Assembly (NCBI GenBank): GCA_963628785.1
Contig: CAVGGQ010000030.1
Location: 1-22,522, forward strand
Source: Apopatocola sp963628785
GTDB taxonomy: Bacteria; Bacillota; Clostridia; Oscillospirales; Oscillospiraceae
Length of the DNA: 22,522 nt
Direction: 5' to 3'
The translations under genes and the position numbers were made by a program. The notes under the pieces are model-generated. The model saw nothing but the letters and a program-made list of their open reading frames with translations, made no database searches and was not told where the DNA came from. Positions 15,996-22,522 of this stretch are shown in pieces (the first letter of the stretch is position 1; each line of letters opens with the position of its first letter).

Positions 15996-18164
15996 TTATT
16001 GTTTGCTGCGATGAAAGAGCCGCCACAGGAAGCCGTGTTTTTTCTCCGGCTCGAGCGGCTCGAGAATTTTTGTGCCGAAATAGGTATAGAGCGTGTCGTG
16101 GCTCGCCGTGCCGGGGACGATCTCCTCATGGATATAAGTTCCGTCCGGCTGCATGGTGCGGCTCTTTTCGCGGTCAGCGCGGAGCGCATCAAGCACAGCC
16201 AGCACGCCTTCGCGCGTTTCCGGCGTAGTGCATTCGATGAATGCTTCGACGCGGCGTCGGGTGTTGCGGTTGAGAAGGTCGCCGGAGCCGACGAAAATGC
16301 GCTGTCCCTTGTCCTCACCGAAAGCGAAGATGCGCGAGTGCTCAAGATATCGCCCGACGACGCTGTGCACCGCGATGTTCTCGGTATAGCCCGGCACACC
16401 GGGGCGCAGGCAGCAGATACCGCGGATATAAAGCTCGATTTTCGCGCCCGCACGCGAGGCTCGCACGAGAGACTCCATAACGCCGATGTCGTTCATGGAG
16501 TTCACCTTGATGGCGATGCGCCCGTCCGTCTCCTTTTCGGTCTCTTTTTCGATGAATTCCAGCACGCGCGTACGGTAGCTCTTCGGCGCTACCCAAAGCG
16601 CTTCCGTCTCCGGCGGCGTCTGTCCCGTGGCAAGCGCCTCAAAGGTCTGTGCGGCGTCTCGTCCGACCTGCTCATTGGATGTGATGACGGAAAGGTCGGT
16701 GTACTGCTCGCTCGTGACCTCGTTATAGTTGCCGGTGCCGACCTGCGTGAAGTACTGTACGCCGTTCCCGTGCTTGCGCGTGACAAGGCAGAGCTTGCTG
16801 TGCACCTTCATTTCCGGCAGACCGTAGATGATCTGGCAGCCGGCTTCTTCAAGTGCCTCGGAATAGTCGATGTTGTTCTGTTCATCGAAACGGGCGCGCA
16901 GTTCCAGAAGGCAGAGCACACTTTTGCCGCGATCGGCGGCGTAGGCGAGCGCGGCGGCCACCTTGCTGGTGGAAGAAAGGCGATAGAGCGTGATGCGGAT
17001 GGACAGAACGTCCGGGTCGTCTGCGGCTTCGTAGAGGAAATCGACAAACGGCGTCATGCTTTGGAACGGGTATGCAAGAAGAATGTCCTTCTTTTCCAGA
17101 TAGCGGAAAAAGTCTCCTTTGCGGAGCTTTACGGTTTTCTGGCTGCGGCGCTCGGGATACTTCATCTCGGGCGTTTTCTTCACGCCGGACCCGAACGACA
17201 AATCAAACGGCATTTTCGTGAGAAAAACATTTGCCTCAGGCACGCGGATATCCTTCACGAGCGCCGCGAGAAGCTTCCCGGAAGGCTTGCCGGAAATGAC
17301 CAGCCGCACAGGCTGCTGACGTTTCCGCTTTCGCAGCATTTTTTCCATGCTCGCGCGGAAGTCCGCATCGTAGCTGCGCAGATCGTCATCGATGAACACG
17401 TCGGCATTGCGCGTTACCTGCAGCAGGACGCACTCGCGCACCTCCTGCTTTTTGAAAAGCTGGGAAATGTAGTGGCGCACGAGCTCCGCCGTGAAAAACA
17501 CCTTCTGGCGTCCTTCGGATTCAAAGACACGCCACGGCGGCAGGCGAAGAAGCGACACGAGGCCGAGTCGGAAATCGTCTCCTTTCCCGATGGATGCCGC
17601 CGCATACACCTCGCGATTGGCGATAAACGGAAACGGATGGCTGCCGTCCGCCACGCGCGGCGAGAGCATGGGGCGAATTTCGGAAAAGTATTTTTTGGCA
17701 ATGACTTCGTCCGACTTGGAAATCTTATGAAAATCGACAACATCGATGCCGGCCTCGCGCATGTCTGCGAGGATGCTGCGGTAGATTTTTTCCTCCCGCG
17801 CCTGCTGCGCGGCGATCTCCGCCAAAATATTGGCGACCTGCTCGCCGGCTGTGCAGCCGGTCTTTTCGTCGCAGTCATCGGGCAGCAATGCGGCGCGGTG
17901 CGTCAGAGAGCCCACGCGTACCATGAAAAATTCTTCAAGATTGGAGCAGTAAATGCCGAGAAACTTGAGCCGTTCAAAGAGCGGCACGGTCTTGTCGCCC
18001 GCTTCTTCGAGTACGCGCAGATTAAACTGCAGCCAGCTCAGCTCGCGGTCGAGGAAAAGCCCCGCCGCTTTCGCCTCATCGCGAAGCGCGTCGCCCGTCT
18101 CCGCCGGGACGCCCTCTTCTTCCGCGGGGAAAATCAATCCTTGTTCTTTGTCTTCTCCGAGCAT
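15996..18164 (-). CDS. ppk1: Polyphosphate kinase 1
   Basis: PPK1 reversibly polymerises the gamma-phosphate of ATP into polyphosphate. The 722-residue length is normal, with the N-terminal domain starting at DRELSWLQFN (39-48) and NLEEFFMVRVG, then the two PLD-like C-terminal domains. The autophosphorylated His is His455 in VHSKLCLVTRK, followed by VGTGNYNEVTSEQYTD; the second active-site His is His609 in VVGRYLEHSRIF. One motif is unusual: the usual HPYxSF reads YPFQSM (365-370). The ATG at 18164 lies inside the 3' end of the PPK2 gene (31-base overlap) with AGGGGAG about 10 bases upstream, so the two genes are translationally linked. It ends 24 bases before the FGGY kinase gene. Confidence 0.96.
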   Translation of the reverse strand: MLGEDKEQGLIFPAEEEGVPAETGDALRDEAKAAGLFLDRELSWLQFNLRVLEEAGDKTVPLFERLKFLGIYCSNLEEFFMVRVGSLTHRAALLPDDCDEKTGCTAGEQVANILAEIAAQQAREEKIYRSILADMREAGIDVVDFHKISKSDEVIAKKYFSEIRPMLSPRVADGSHPFPFIANREVYAAASIGKGDDFRLGLVSLLRLPPWRVFESEGRQKVFFTAELVRHYISQLFKKQEVRECVLLQVTRNADVFIDDDLRSYDADFRASMEKMLRKRKRQQPVRLVISGKPSGKLLAALVKDIRVPEANVFLTKMPFDLSFGSGVKKTPEMKYPERRSQKTVKLRKGDFFRYLEKKDILLAYPFQSMTPFVDFLYEAADDPDVLSIRITLYRLSSTSKVAAALAYAADRGKSVLCLLELRARFDEQNNIDYSEALEEAGCQIIYGLPEMKVHSKLCLVTRKHGNGVQYFTQVGTGNYNEVTSEQYTDLSVITSNEQVGRDAAQTFEALATGQTPPETEALWVAPKSYRTRVLEFIEKETEKETDGRIAIKVNSMNDIGVMESLVRASRAGAKIELYIRGICCLRPGVPGYTENIAVHSVVGRYLEHSRIFAFGEDKGQRIFVGSGDLLNRNTRRRVEAFIECTTPETREGVLAVLDALRADREKSRTMQPDGTYIHEEIVPGTASHDTLYTYFGTKILEPLEPEKKHGFLWRLFHRSKQ

Positions 18165-19666
18165 TTCTTTTTCACTCCCCTGACGATCTGCTCATTTACC
18201 GCCTGCTCGAGCGCGTCCGTAACGATCTGCAGCACGCGGATGCGGGCGTATTTCTTATCCACCGATTCGATAATGTGCCAAGGCGCATATTCGGTGCTCG
18301 TCTTCTGCAGCATTTCCTCAACGGCCGCTTCGTAGAGCCCCCACTTTTCGCGGTTGCGCCAGTCTTCGTCGGTGATCTTCCACTGCTTTTCCGGCGTGTT
18401 CTGCCGAAGATTGAAACGCTCAAGCTGCGTGTCCGAGTCGATATGGATCCAGAACTTGAGCACGACCGTGCCGTAATCTACAAGCTTTTTCTCGAACTCA
18501 TTGATCTCGCCGTAAGCGCGCTTCCAGTCATCCTCATCGCAGAAGCCTTCAATGCGCTCGACCATCACGCGGCCGTACCATGTGCGGTCGAAAATGGCCA
18601 CATGGCCGCTCTTCGGCAGACGCGTCCAGAAGCGCCACAGGTAGTGGCGGGCCAGCTCACCGGGCGTAGGGCTCGCGATGGGTATTACATCGAATCCGCG
18701 CGGGTCGAGCGGATATGTGAGACGGCGGATGTTGCCGCCCTTGCCGGCGGCGTCCCATCCCTCATAGCAGATGACGACAGGGATGCGCTTGCGATAGATC
18801 TGATTATGAAGCATGGCAAGCTTGTTCTGCAGGCGGTCGAGCTCCTTTTTATATTCGTCCGGATCGATGGTGCGCGTAAGGTCGGCATCACCGAGCGACG
18901 GCCCGCCGAGGAGCGGGAATGTCTTGCATCCTGCCTCGCCGACATACCGACCGTTGGCAAGCGCCGCGTCGATGGTGTTCGTAATTGCGCGGAAGCCCTC
19001 CAGCACACGCCGTTTGCGGCTGCTTCCGTCAAGGATCGTCCACGGCATATATTCGGATGTATCCTCCATGAACTTCTCGTAAGCGCGGCGGAAGCTTTTA
19101 TATTCGCGGTTCTGCCAAAGGTCGTCATCCGTAACGCGCCACTCTGTGTCCACGTTTTCGCGCAGAGCGGCGATACGCTTGAGCTGTTCCTCGCGTGAAA
19201 TGTGCAGGAAAAGCTTTACGACGATATAGCCGTTGTCGCGGAGCTGCCGTTCAAATATGCAGCATTCCTCCGTGCGGCGCTCGTACTCCTCGGACGAGAT
19301 CTCACGACGCAGATACTTGGAGACGCAGTCCTCCATCCAACCGGTGTCCATGAAGAGGAACTTGCCGTTTTCCGGCAGCGGGTCAAAAAATTTTTTGAGG
19401 AACGGAAAACGCTCTTCATTCTCCGGCACGCGCTTATAGACCGCCACCCGGTAAAAGCGCGGATCCATTTCACTGATAAGTTCATTGATGAGATTGCCCT
19501 TACCCGCGCAGTCCCAGCCTTCCACAAGCACAATGACTGGCAACTTGGCCGCCATTACGCTCTGCTGCTGCACGGTGAGCTTTTCCTGCAGACGTTTGAT
19601 CTCCGCCTTGCGGGGTGCTTTGTCCAGGCCGTCGTCTTCTGGCACGAAATCGCGAAGCATGTTCAT
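18134..19666 (-). CDS. Two-domain PPK2, polyphosphate:AMP phosphotransferase type
   Basis: A 510-residue protein of two fused PPK2 kinase domains, the arrangement of class II polyphosphate:AMP phosphotransferases (Pap), which use polyP to phosphorylate AMP or other nucleotides. Domain 1 has Walker A GWDCAGKG (about 50-57), but its Walker B/lid motif is MDTGWMED. Domain 2 has GWDAAGKG (303-310) and a canonical FDRTWYGR (359-366), so domain 2 is the likely catalytic half and domain 1 may be structural. The ATG at 19666 is preferred because GGAGG lies 8 bases upstream; an in-frame TTG at 19702 has no ribosome binding site and lies in the promoter's -10 side. It is the first gene of the operon with ppk1 (31-base overlap) and the FGGY kinase. 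Confidence 0.93.
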   Translation of the reverse strand: MNMLRDFVPEDDGLDKAPRKAEIKRLQEKLTVQQQSVMAAKLPVIVLVEGWDCAGKGNLINELISEMDPRFYRVAVYKRVPENEERFPFLKKFFDPLPENGKFLFMDTGWMEDCVSKYLRREISSEEYERRTEECCIFERQLRDNGYIVVKLFLHISREEQLKRIAALRENVDTEWRVTDDDLWQNREYKSFRRAYEKFMEDTSEYMPWTILDGSSRKRRVLEGFRAITNTIDAALANGRYVGEAGCKTFPLLGGPSLGDADLTRTIDPDEYKKELDRLQNKLAMLHNQIYRKRIPVVICYEGWDAAGKGGNIRRLTYPLDPRGFDVIPIASPTPGELARHYLWRFWTRLPKSGHVAIFDRTWYGRVMVERIEGFCDEDDWKRAYGEINEFEKKLVDYGTVVLKFWIHIDSDTQLERFNLRQNTPEKQWKITDEDWRNREKWGLYEAAVEEMLQKTSTEYAPWHIIESVDKKYARIRVLQIVTDALEQAVNEQIVRGVKKKCSEKTKNKD

Positions 19667-19702
19667 ATCCGGCGCCTCCGAGTATAGTTTTTCTGAAAAC
19701 AA

Positions 19703-19731
19703 AGCATACCATATTAAAGTTAAAATGTCAA
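19703..19731 (-). promoter_or_regulatory. Sigma-A promoter of the polyphosphate operon
   Basis: On the minus strand TTGACA (complement of 19726-19731) and TATGCT (complement of 19703-19708) are 17 bases apart. The predicted start near 19696 leaves a 30-base leader before the ATG at 19666. No further promoter is visible before ppk1 or the FGGY kinase. Confidence 0.75.
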
Positions 19732-19743
19732 AACAGGATATGG

Positions 19744-19784
19744 AAAAACGGTCTCTTTCGGCGGGGTTCCGTCAAAAGAGACCG
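19744..19784 (-). terminator. Rho-independent terminator of the E2-like gene
   Basis: On the minus strand a 10-bp stem (arms 19775-19784 and 19749-19758) with a 16-base loop is followed at once by TTTTT (complement of 19744-19748). It lies just after the stop of the acyltransferase-like gene at 19793, insulating it from the polyphosphate operon. Confidence 0.85.
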
Positions 19785-19792
19785 CATGGACT

Positions 19793-20641
19793 TTATTCGG
19801 CTTTGGATGCGGAAGCTTCCGGCTCGGCGGGAGCTTTGCGCTCCATGAGGCTCGGATTCGCGAGCAGTTTTTTCACGAGCGCGAATGCCTGCGCAAAATA
19901 GTGTCCGCTCGCAATGCGTTCATCCATAACGACGCCCAGAGGGACACAGCGGTCGAAAACGATGCCGTCTTTGCCGCGGCGCGGAACCTCGTGCATATTG
20001 CCCATCGTCATGGCCACACTCGTTGTGCCGAATTCGTACACGTGGTGATAGATGGCGTTCGTGCGGATGCTTGCGAGGTTGGAGATAAGGAGGCTTGCAT
20101 GGAACGGGCTGATGTCAATGAGGGACTGCGGCAGAATGCCGACATTGTCCATCCACCAGAGAATGCGGATGAGAAAGCCGATGAGGAAACCGAGCTTATG
20201 GACAAAGAAGTTCATCGTCTTATCGAGCGAGTTTGCCTCGCCGAGCTCTCGGTTCGTGTCAATGTAGCCGGTGATTTTCGCTTGCACATCGAACACGTCG
20301 TCTTCGGGGGTAAGCTCGATTTTAGACATCGTGTCGCTGCCGTCCGGTTTGAGGACGACCATGGAGATCTTGATATCTTTGTGCTGATAAATCTTGCGGC
20401 CTTTAATGAAGCGGTTAAGTGCGGGATACTGCTCCATTGCTTTCAGGTAGGCCGTAAGGATGAGCGCCAGATGGCTGATCTGTTTGCCTTCGCGGCGCTT
20501 TTCGTTCATATAGGTACGCATGGGCATTTCGGGAATGTCCAGCGTGATCATGTTCATAGCATCATAGCGCTTCGTGAGAAAGTGCGGGATGAGGTAGTAC
20601 ATGGGATCTTCATGTTTTACGATCGTTCCATCCGGACGCAT
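19793..20641 (-). CDS. Stand-alone E2/CAT-like acyltransferase-fold protein
   Basis: A 282-residue protein resembling the catalytic domain of 2-oxo acid dehydrogenase E2 subunits and chloramphenicol acetyltransferase, without lipoyl or E1/E3-binding domains. The evidence is overall pattern: SHLALILTAYLKAMEQYPALNR near the start, SLIDISPFHASLLISNLASI in the middle and VVMDERIASGHYFAQAFALVKKLL at the end, matching the E2 DHRxxDG region. The catalytic His and Asp of that motif are replaced (DERIASG, 239-245), so normal acyl transfer is unlikely. A hydrophobic stretch (about 145-163) could touch a membrane. The ATG at 20641 is chosen because GAGGA lies 6 bases upstream; an ATG 24 bases earlier lacks a site. 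No pyruvate dehydrogenase genes are nearby. Function unknown. Confidence 0.75.
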   Translation of the reverse strand: MRPDGTIVKHEDPMYYLIPHFLTKRYDAMNMITLDIPEMPMRTYMNEKRREGKQISHLALILTAYLKAMEQYPALNRFIKGRKIYQHKDIKISMVVLKPDGSDTMSKIELTPEDDVFDVQAKITGYIDTNRELGEANSLDKTMNFFVHKLGFLIGFLIRILWWMDNVGILPQSLIDISPFHASLLISNLASIRTNAIYHHVYEFGTTSVAMTMGNMHEVPRRGKDGIVFDRCVPLGVVMDERIASGHYFAQAFALVKKLLANPSLMERKAPAEPEASASKAE

Positions 20642-20680
20642 AGCGGTTCCTCGCTTCCAATGCATAAAAAATTTGATGAA

Positions 20681-20709
20681 ATTATAACGCGATTACAATT
20701 CGTTGTCAA
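20681..20709 (-). promoter_or_regulatory. Perfect consensus sigma-A promoter for the E2-like gene
   Basis: Read on the minus strand, TTGACA (complement of 20704-20709) and TATAAT (complement of 20681-20686) are separated by exactly 17 bases. The predicted start near 20674 leaves about 33 bases before the ATG at 20641. This is the best promoter in the window. Confidence 0.88.
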
Positions 20710-20724
20710 TAACCCGCTCTGCGA

Positions 20725-20770
20725 TTCACGTGCAAAAGTGAACTTTTTGTTAATTTGTCGGAAAGTTCAC
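20725..20770. promoter_or_regulatory. Operator-like cluster of TTCAC/GTGAA repeats
   Basis: A perfect 9-base inverted repeat, GTGAACTTT (20738-20746) and AAAGTTCAC (20762-20770), has a 15-base spacer. A further TTCAC (20725-20729) forms a second inverted pair with GTGAA (20738-20742). The cluster lies just upstream of the perfect promoter and between two divergent genes, a place where a repressor or activator site is expected. Confidence 0.45.
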
Positions 20771-20838
20771 GACTTATTTACGATTTGGTATTAAATTAAA
20801 CTCTATAAAATGTGTCAGTTTCCCGGAGGTTCAAATTT

Positions 20839-21258
20839 ATGCGGCGCAGTCCTCGTTTTTCTTCTTTCATGAACGGTCGTTACGGTGCGGATGCATTCGG
20901 ACGGTTCCTGTCCGTATGCGCGTGTGTGTGCATTCTGCTCTCGATTGCCCTGCGCGGAAAGAACGAAACGCTCGGCGTGATCTTCTCCGCTGCGGCATTT
21001 GTGCTGATCATTCTGGTGTATGTTCGCATATTTTCGAGGAACTATACGTGCCGGAGCGAAGAGAACCGGAAATATCTCTCCGCCCGCAACCGCTTCACGG
21101 GTTCGTTCCGGCTGCTAGGCAACTGCTTCCGCCAGCGCCGCGAATACGCCTTCTTCCGTTGCCCCGGCTGCAAGGAGTTCGTCCGCGTCCCCCGCGGCAA
21201 AGGTCGCATTCGCATAACCTGCCCCCGCTGTGGCTATGCTTTTCAGAAAAAGACCTGA
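20839..21258 (+). CDS. Small membrane protein with C-terminal zinc ribbon
   Basis: A 139-residue protein. Two predicted membrane helices (about 20-38 and 45-65) are followed by a basic region and a C-terminal zinc ribbon with two CxxC pairs, CPGC (108-111) and CPRC (128-131), separated by a basic VPRGKGRIRI loop. With both helices in the membrane, the ribbon probably faces the cytosol, but topology is inferred. The ATG at 20839 is chosen because GGAGG (20825-20829) lies 9 bases upstream; an in-frame start at 20812 has none. An AT-rich region upstream contains TATTAA and TATAAA but no convincing -35. A strong terminator follows at 21288, so the gene is monocistronic. No specific function can be assigned; similar small proteins are common in Clostridia. 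Confidence 0.8.
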   Translation: MRRSPRFSSFMNGRYGADAFGRFLSVCACVCILLSIALRGKNETLGVIFSAAAFVLIILVYVRIFSRNYTCRSEENRKYLSARNRFTGSFRLLGNCFRQRREYAFFRCPGCKEFVRVPRGKGRIRITCPRCGYAFQKKT

Positions 21259-21287
21259 CAGAAAAGTGTGTTAAGTTAACATAATTC

Positions 21288-21333
21288 AAAGACACCTCGA
21301 ATGGCTGTGTATGCCGTTCGAGGTGTCTTTTTT
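21288..21333 (+). terminator. Strong rho-independent terminator
   Basis: An 18-bp stem with one G-U pair and a 7-base loop (arms 21288-21305 and 21313-21330) runs into TTTTTT. It ends the zinc-ribbon gene. An in-frame ATG at 21301 lies inside this hairpin and is therefore not the start of the next gene. Confidence 0.93.
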
Positions 21334-21380
21334 GCGGTGCCCACAGAGACCATAGGATCCCGGCGGCCGCTTTCGCTTGT

Positions 21381-21414
21381 GAGTCCGGTTTTTTGGACTC
21401 TGTTTATTTATAAT
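21381..21414 (+). promoter_or_regulatory. TATAAT -10 with inverted repeat over the -35 region
   Basis: A perfect TATAAT (21409-21414) lies 27 bases before the GTG at 21442. No good -35 hexamer is found at 16-18 bases; instead GAGTCC (21381-21386) and GGACTC (21395-21400) form an inverted repeat across that position. This may be an activator or repressor site, or a chance hairpin. Confidence 0.45.
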
Positions 21415-21441
21415 AAGGATATAAAGTACGGAGGGATCGAA

Positions 21442-22239
21442 GTGAAAAAGAAATTTCCTTTCCTCGCAGTAATCGTTATTCTCGTTGTCGCCCTGTCGGT
21501 GAATGCGGGAGCAGTATTCTGCGGTGAAGAAATCAAAGCTGGTCCCGACTTTGTTATTCACTTCTTTGATGTCGGAGAGGCGGATTCAGTGCTGGTAGAG
21601 TGCGACGGGCAGTATATGCTCATTGACGGCGGCAACGCGGGAAGCTCGAGCTTTCTGTATTCCTACCTCGAAAAACACGACTTTTCATATCTGGACTGTA
21701 TCGTCTGCACGCACGCGCATGCCGATCATGTCGGCGGGCTGGCCGGTGCGCTCAATTACGCCCAAGTCGGCACGGCATACGCGCCGGTCACTGAATACGA
21801 CAGCCGCGCATTTGAAAGCTTTGTAAAGTATCTCGGCAGGCAGGGCAAGAGTATTACGATCCCATCCCCCGGCGATTCGTTTCTGCTCGGCAGCGCATCC
21901 GTCACATTTCTCGCTCCGCTGACGGCAGATGAGAGCAACACGAACAACACATCTCTCGTGCTGCGCATCGTTTACGGGGAAACTTCGTTTCTGTTTGCCG
22001 CCGATGCCGAAGTCGAGGAGGAAGCGGACCTTCTCGAAAGCGGTACCGAACTTTGCAGCACGCTTCTGAAGGTCGCCCACCACGGCAGCAATACGTCCTC
22101 CTCCCAGGCATTCGTCGACGCCGTATCGCCGGAATATGCCGTTATTTCTGTCGGCGAAGAGAAAACAACTACGGTCATCCGACGAGCGAAGTTCTCGACC
22201 GCCTGTCCGTGTGTAAAAAGATTTTCCGCGCCGATTTGA
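21442..22239 (+). CDS. Secreted ComEC-like MBL hydrolase, 3' end frameshifted
   Basis: The protein has an N-terminal signal peptide or anchor (KKKFPFLAVIVILVVALSV) followed by the MBL domain found at the C-terminus of ComEC/Rec2. Motifs are FFDVGEADSVLV, LIDGG, the metal site THAHADHVGG, the Asp in FAADAEVEEEADLL and VAHHGSN. Homologues act outside the membrane as nucleases or phosphodiesterases; the stand-alone form has no channel. The start is GTG at 21442 with GGAGGG 6 bases upstream. After ISVGEE (about 22160) the reading frame departs from the family: the expected NNYGHPTSEVL continues in another frame to a stop at 22292, while this frame runs through unrelated residues to 22239. The gene therefore carries a one- or two-base indel in the A-run 22162-22165. 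Confidence 0.85.
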   Translation: MKKKFPFLAVIVILVVALSVNAGAVFCGEEIKAGPDFVIHFFDVGEADSVLVECDGQYMLIDGGNAGSSSFLYSYLEKHDFSYLDCIVCTHAHADHVGGLAGALNYAQVGTAYAPVTEYDSRAFESFVKYLGRQGKSITIPSPGDSFLLGSASVTFLAPLTADESNTNNTSLVLRIVYGETSFLFAADAEVEEEADLLESGTELCSTLLKVAHHGSNTSSSQAFVDAVSPEYAVISVGEEKTTTVIRRAKFSTACPCVKRFSAPI

Positions 22240-22292
22240 ACGGCGAGATCACCTGCCGCAGCAACTTCAACACGGAGAAAAACGCCGCTTGA
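22162..22292 (+). pseudogene. Out-of-frame C-terminal remnant of the ComEC-like hydrolase
   Basis: In a shifted frame, bases from about 22163 encode NNYGHPTSEVLDRL and then CKKIFRADLNGEITCRSNF, ending at TGA 22290-22292. The YGHP motif and the following helix are the normal end of ComEC-like MBL domains, so this is the true C-terminus displaced by a frameshift at AAAA (22162-22165). I see no standard slippery heptamer. Confidence 0.75.
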
Positions 22293-22430
22293 GAGCAGTC
22301 AAACGAGCCTCGCTGCGCTCGCATGTTTGCGAGCTGGGCAGAACTTTGTACGATGTACATGCCGACATAAAATGATCAAGTCCTATTCGCGTCTGCGGGT
22401 ACAAGCTCTGCGAGGCCTTTGGGTAAAGCA
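22293..22430. other. Non-coding tail with small hairpins
   Basis: No supported gene is seen between the hydrolase remnant and the terminator-like hairpin. The stretch contains a perfect 7-bp hairpin (22317-22323 with 22328-22334, 4-base loop) and a short palindrome TGTACGATGTACA. The open frames here are short and lack ribosome binding sites. Confidence 0.5.
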
Positions 22431-22470
22431 AAAGCAGGGCCTTCGGAAAGGCTCTGCTTTGGGGTGTTTT
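22431..22470 (+). terminator. Probable terminator in the right-hand non-coding tail
   Basis: A 13-bp stem with one G-U pair (arms 22431-22443 and 22448-22460) and a 4-base loop is followed by GGGGTGTTTT. It is the likely end of the MBL hydrolase transcript, some 140 bases after its ancestral stop. Confidence 0.5.
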
Positions 22471-22522
22471 AGGGAACCTCTGATTTAATCGGAACATTGA
22501 AAAAAGTTCTGAGTATGGTATA

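Noticed and set aside
15885..18335. An 816-codon open frame on the plus strand opposite PPK1 and its neighbours
   Set aside because: It lies entirely opposite clear homologues (PPK1, end of PPK2, start of the FGGY kinase), has no ribosome binding site and no recognisable domain. Long antisense frames are expected with this codon bias.
22267..22497. A 76-codon minus-strand frame in the right-hand tail
   Set aside because: It runs through hairpins and the hydrolase remnant, without a ribosome binding site or a family match.

Overview
The window reads as a densely coded stretch of a moderately GC-rich member of the Bacillota (Clostridia-like). The reasons are strong AGGAGG-type ribosome binding sites, sigma-A promoters close to consensus with 17-base spacers, a lipoprotein with a Thr/Pro/Glu-rich linker, BspA-type leucine-rich repeats and a KapD-like exonuclease. 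No genus can be named from the sequence alone. I see sixteen protein genes, no tRNA or rRNA, no CRISPR array and no transposase.

Layout from left to right. (1) 8-2297, minus strand: glycerol kinase glpK followed by a YhfI-like metallo-beta-lactamase (MBL) hydrolase. (2) 2363-6559, plus strand: a good promoter, then a monoacylglycerol-lipase-like alpha/beta hydrolase and a 1051-residue PLD nuclease/SF2 helicase/DUF3427 protein, closed by a hairpin shared with the next, convergent gene. (3) 6615-8689, minus strand: a short threonine ammonia-lyase and a DEDDh exonuclease separated by a terminator-like hairpin. (4) 8831-13023, plus strand: a three-gene module of a VWA protein with a degenerate metallopeptidase-like N-terminus, an LRR-BRCT fusion and a MoxR-type AAA+ ATPase. 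(5) 13206-14351, plus strand: a polysaccharide-deacetylase-like lipoprotein. (6) 14421-19731, minus strand: a polyphosphate operon (two-domain PPK2, PPK1, then an FGGY sugar kinase). (7) 19744-20709, minus strand: a stand-alone E2/CAT-like acyltransferase-fold protein under a perfect consensus promoter. (8) 20839-22292, plus strand: a small membrane zinc-ribbon protein, then a secreted ComEC-like MBL hydrolase whose 3' end is frameshifted. The last 230 bases are non-coding.

The most interesting locus is the VWA / LRR-BRCT / MoxR module. Its genes are separated by 6 bases and then overlap by 4, so they are almost certainly co-translated. A MoxR ATPase with a VWA partner is a known chaperone-like pairing. 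A middle gene that joins a cell-surface-type LRR fold to a DNA-repair-type BRCT domain, with no secretion signal, is not a combination I recognise, and it suggests an intracellular recognition component. The polyphosphate operon is metabolically coherent: PPK1 makes or uses polyP, and PPK2 phosphorylates nucleotides with it. The left end may link lipid glycerol release (lipase) with glycerol phosphorylation (GlpK), read from a shared divergent intergenic region.
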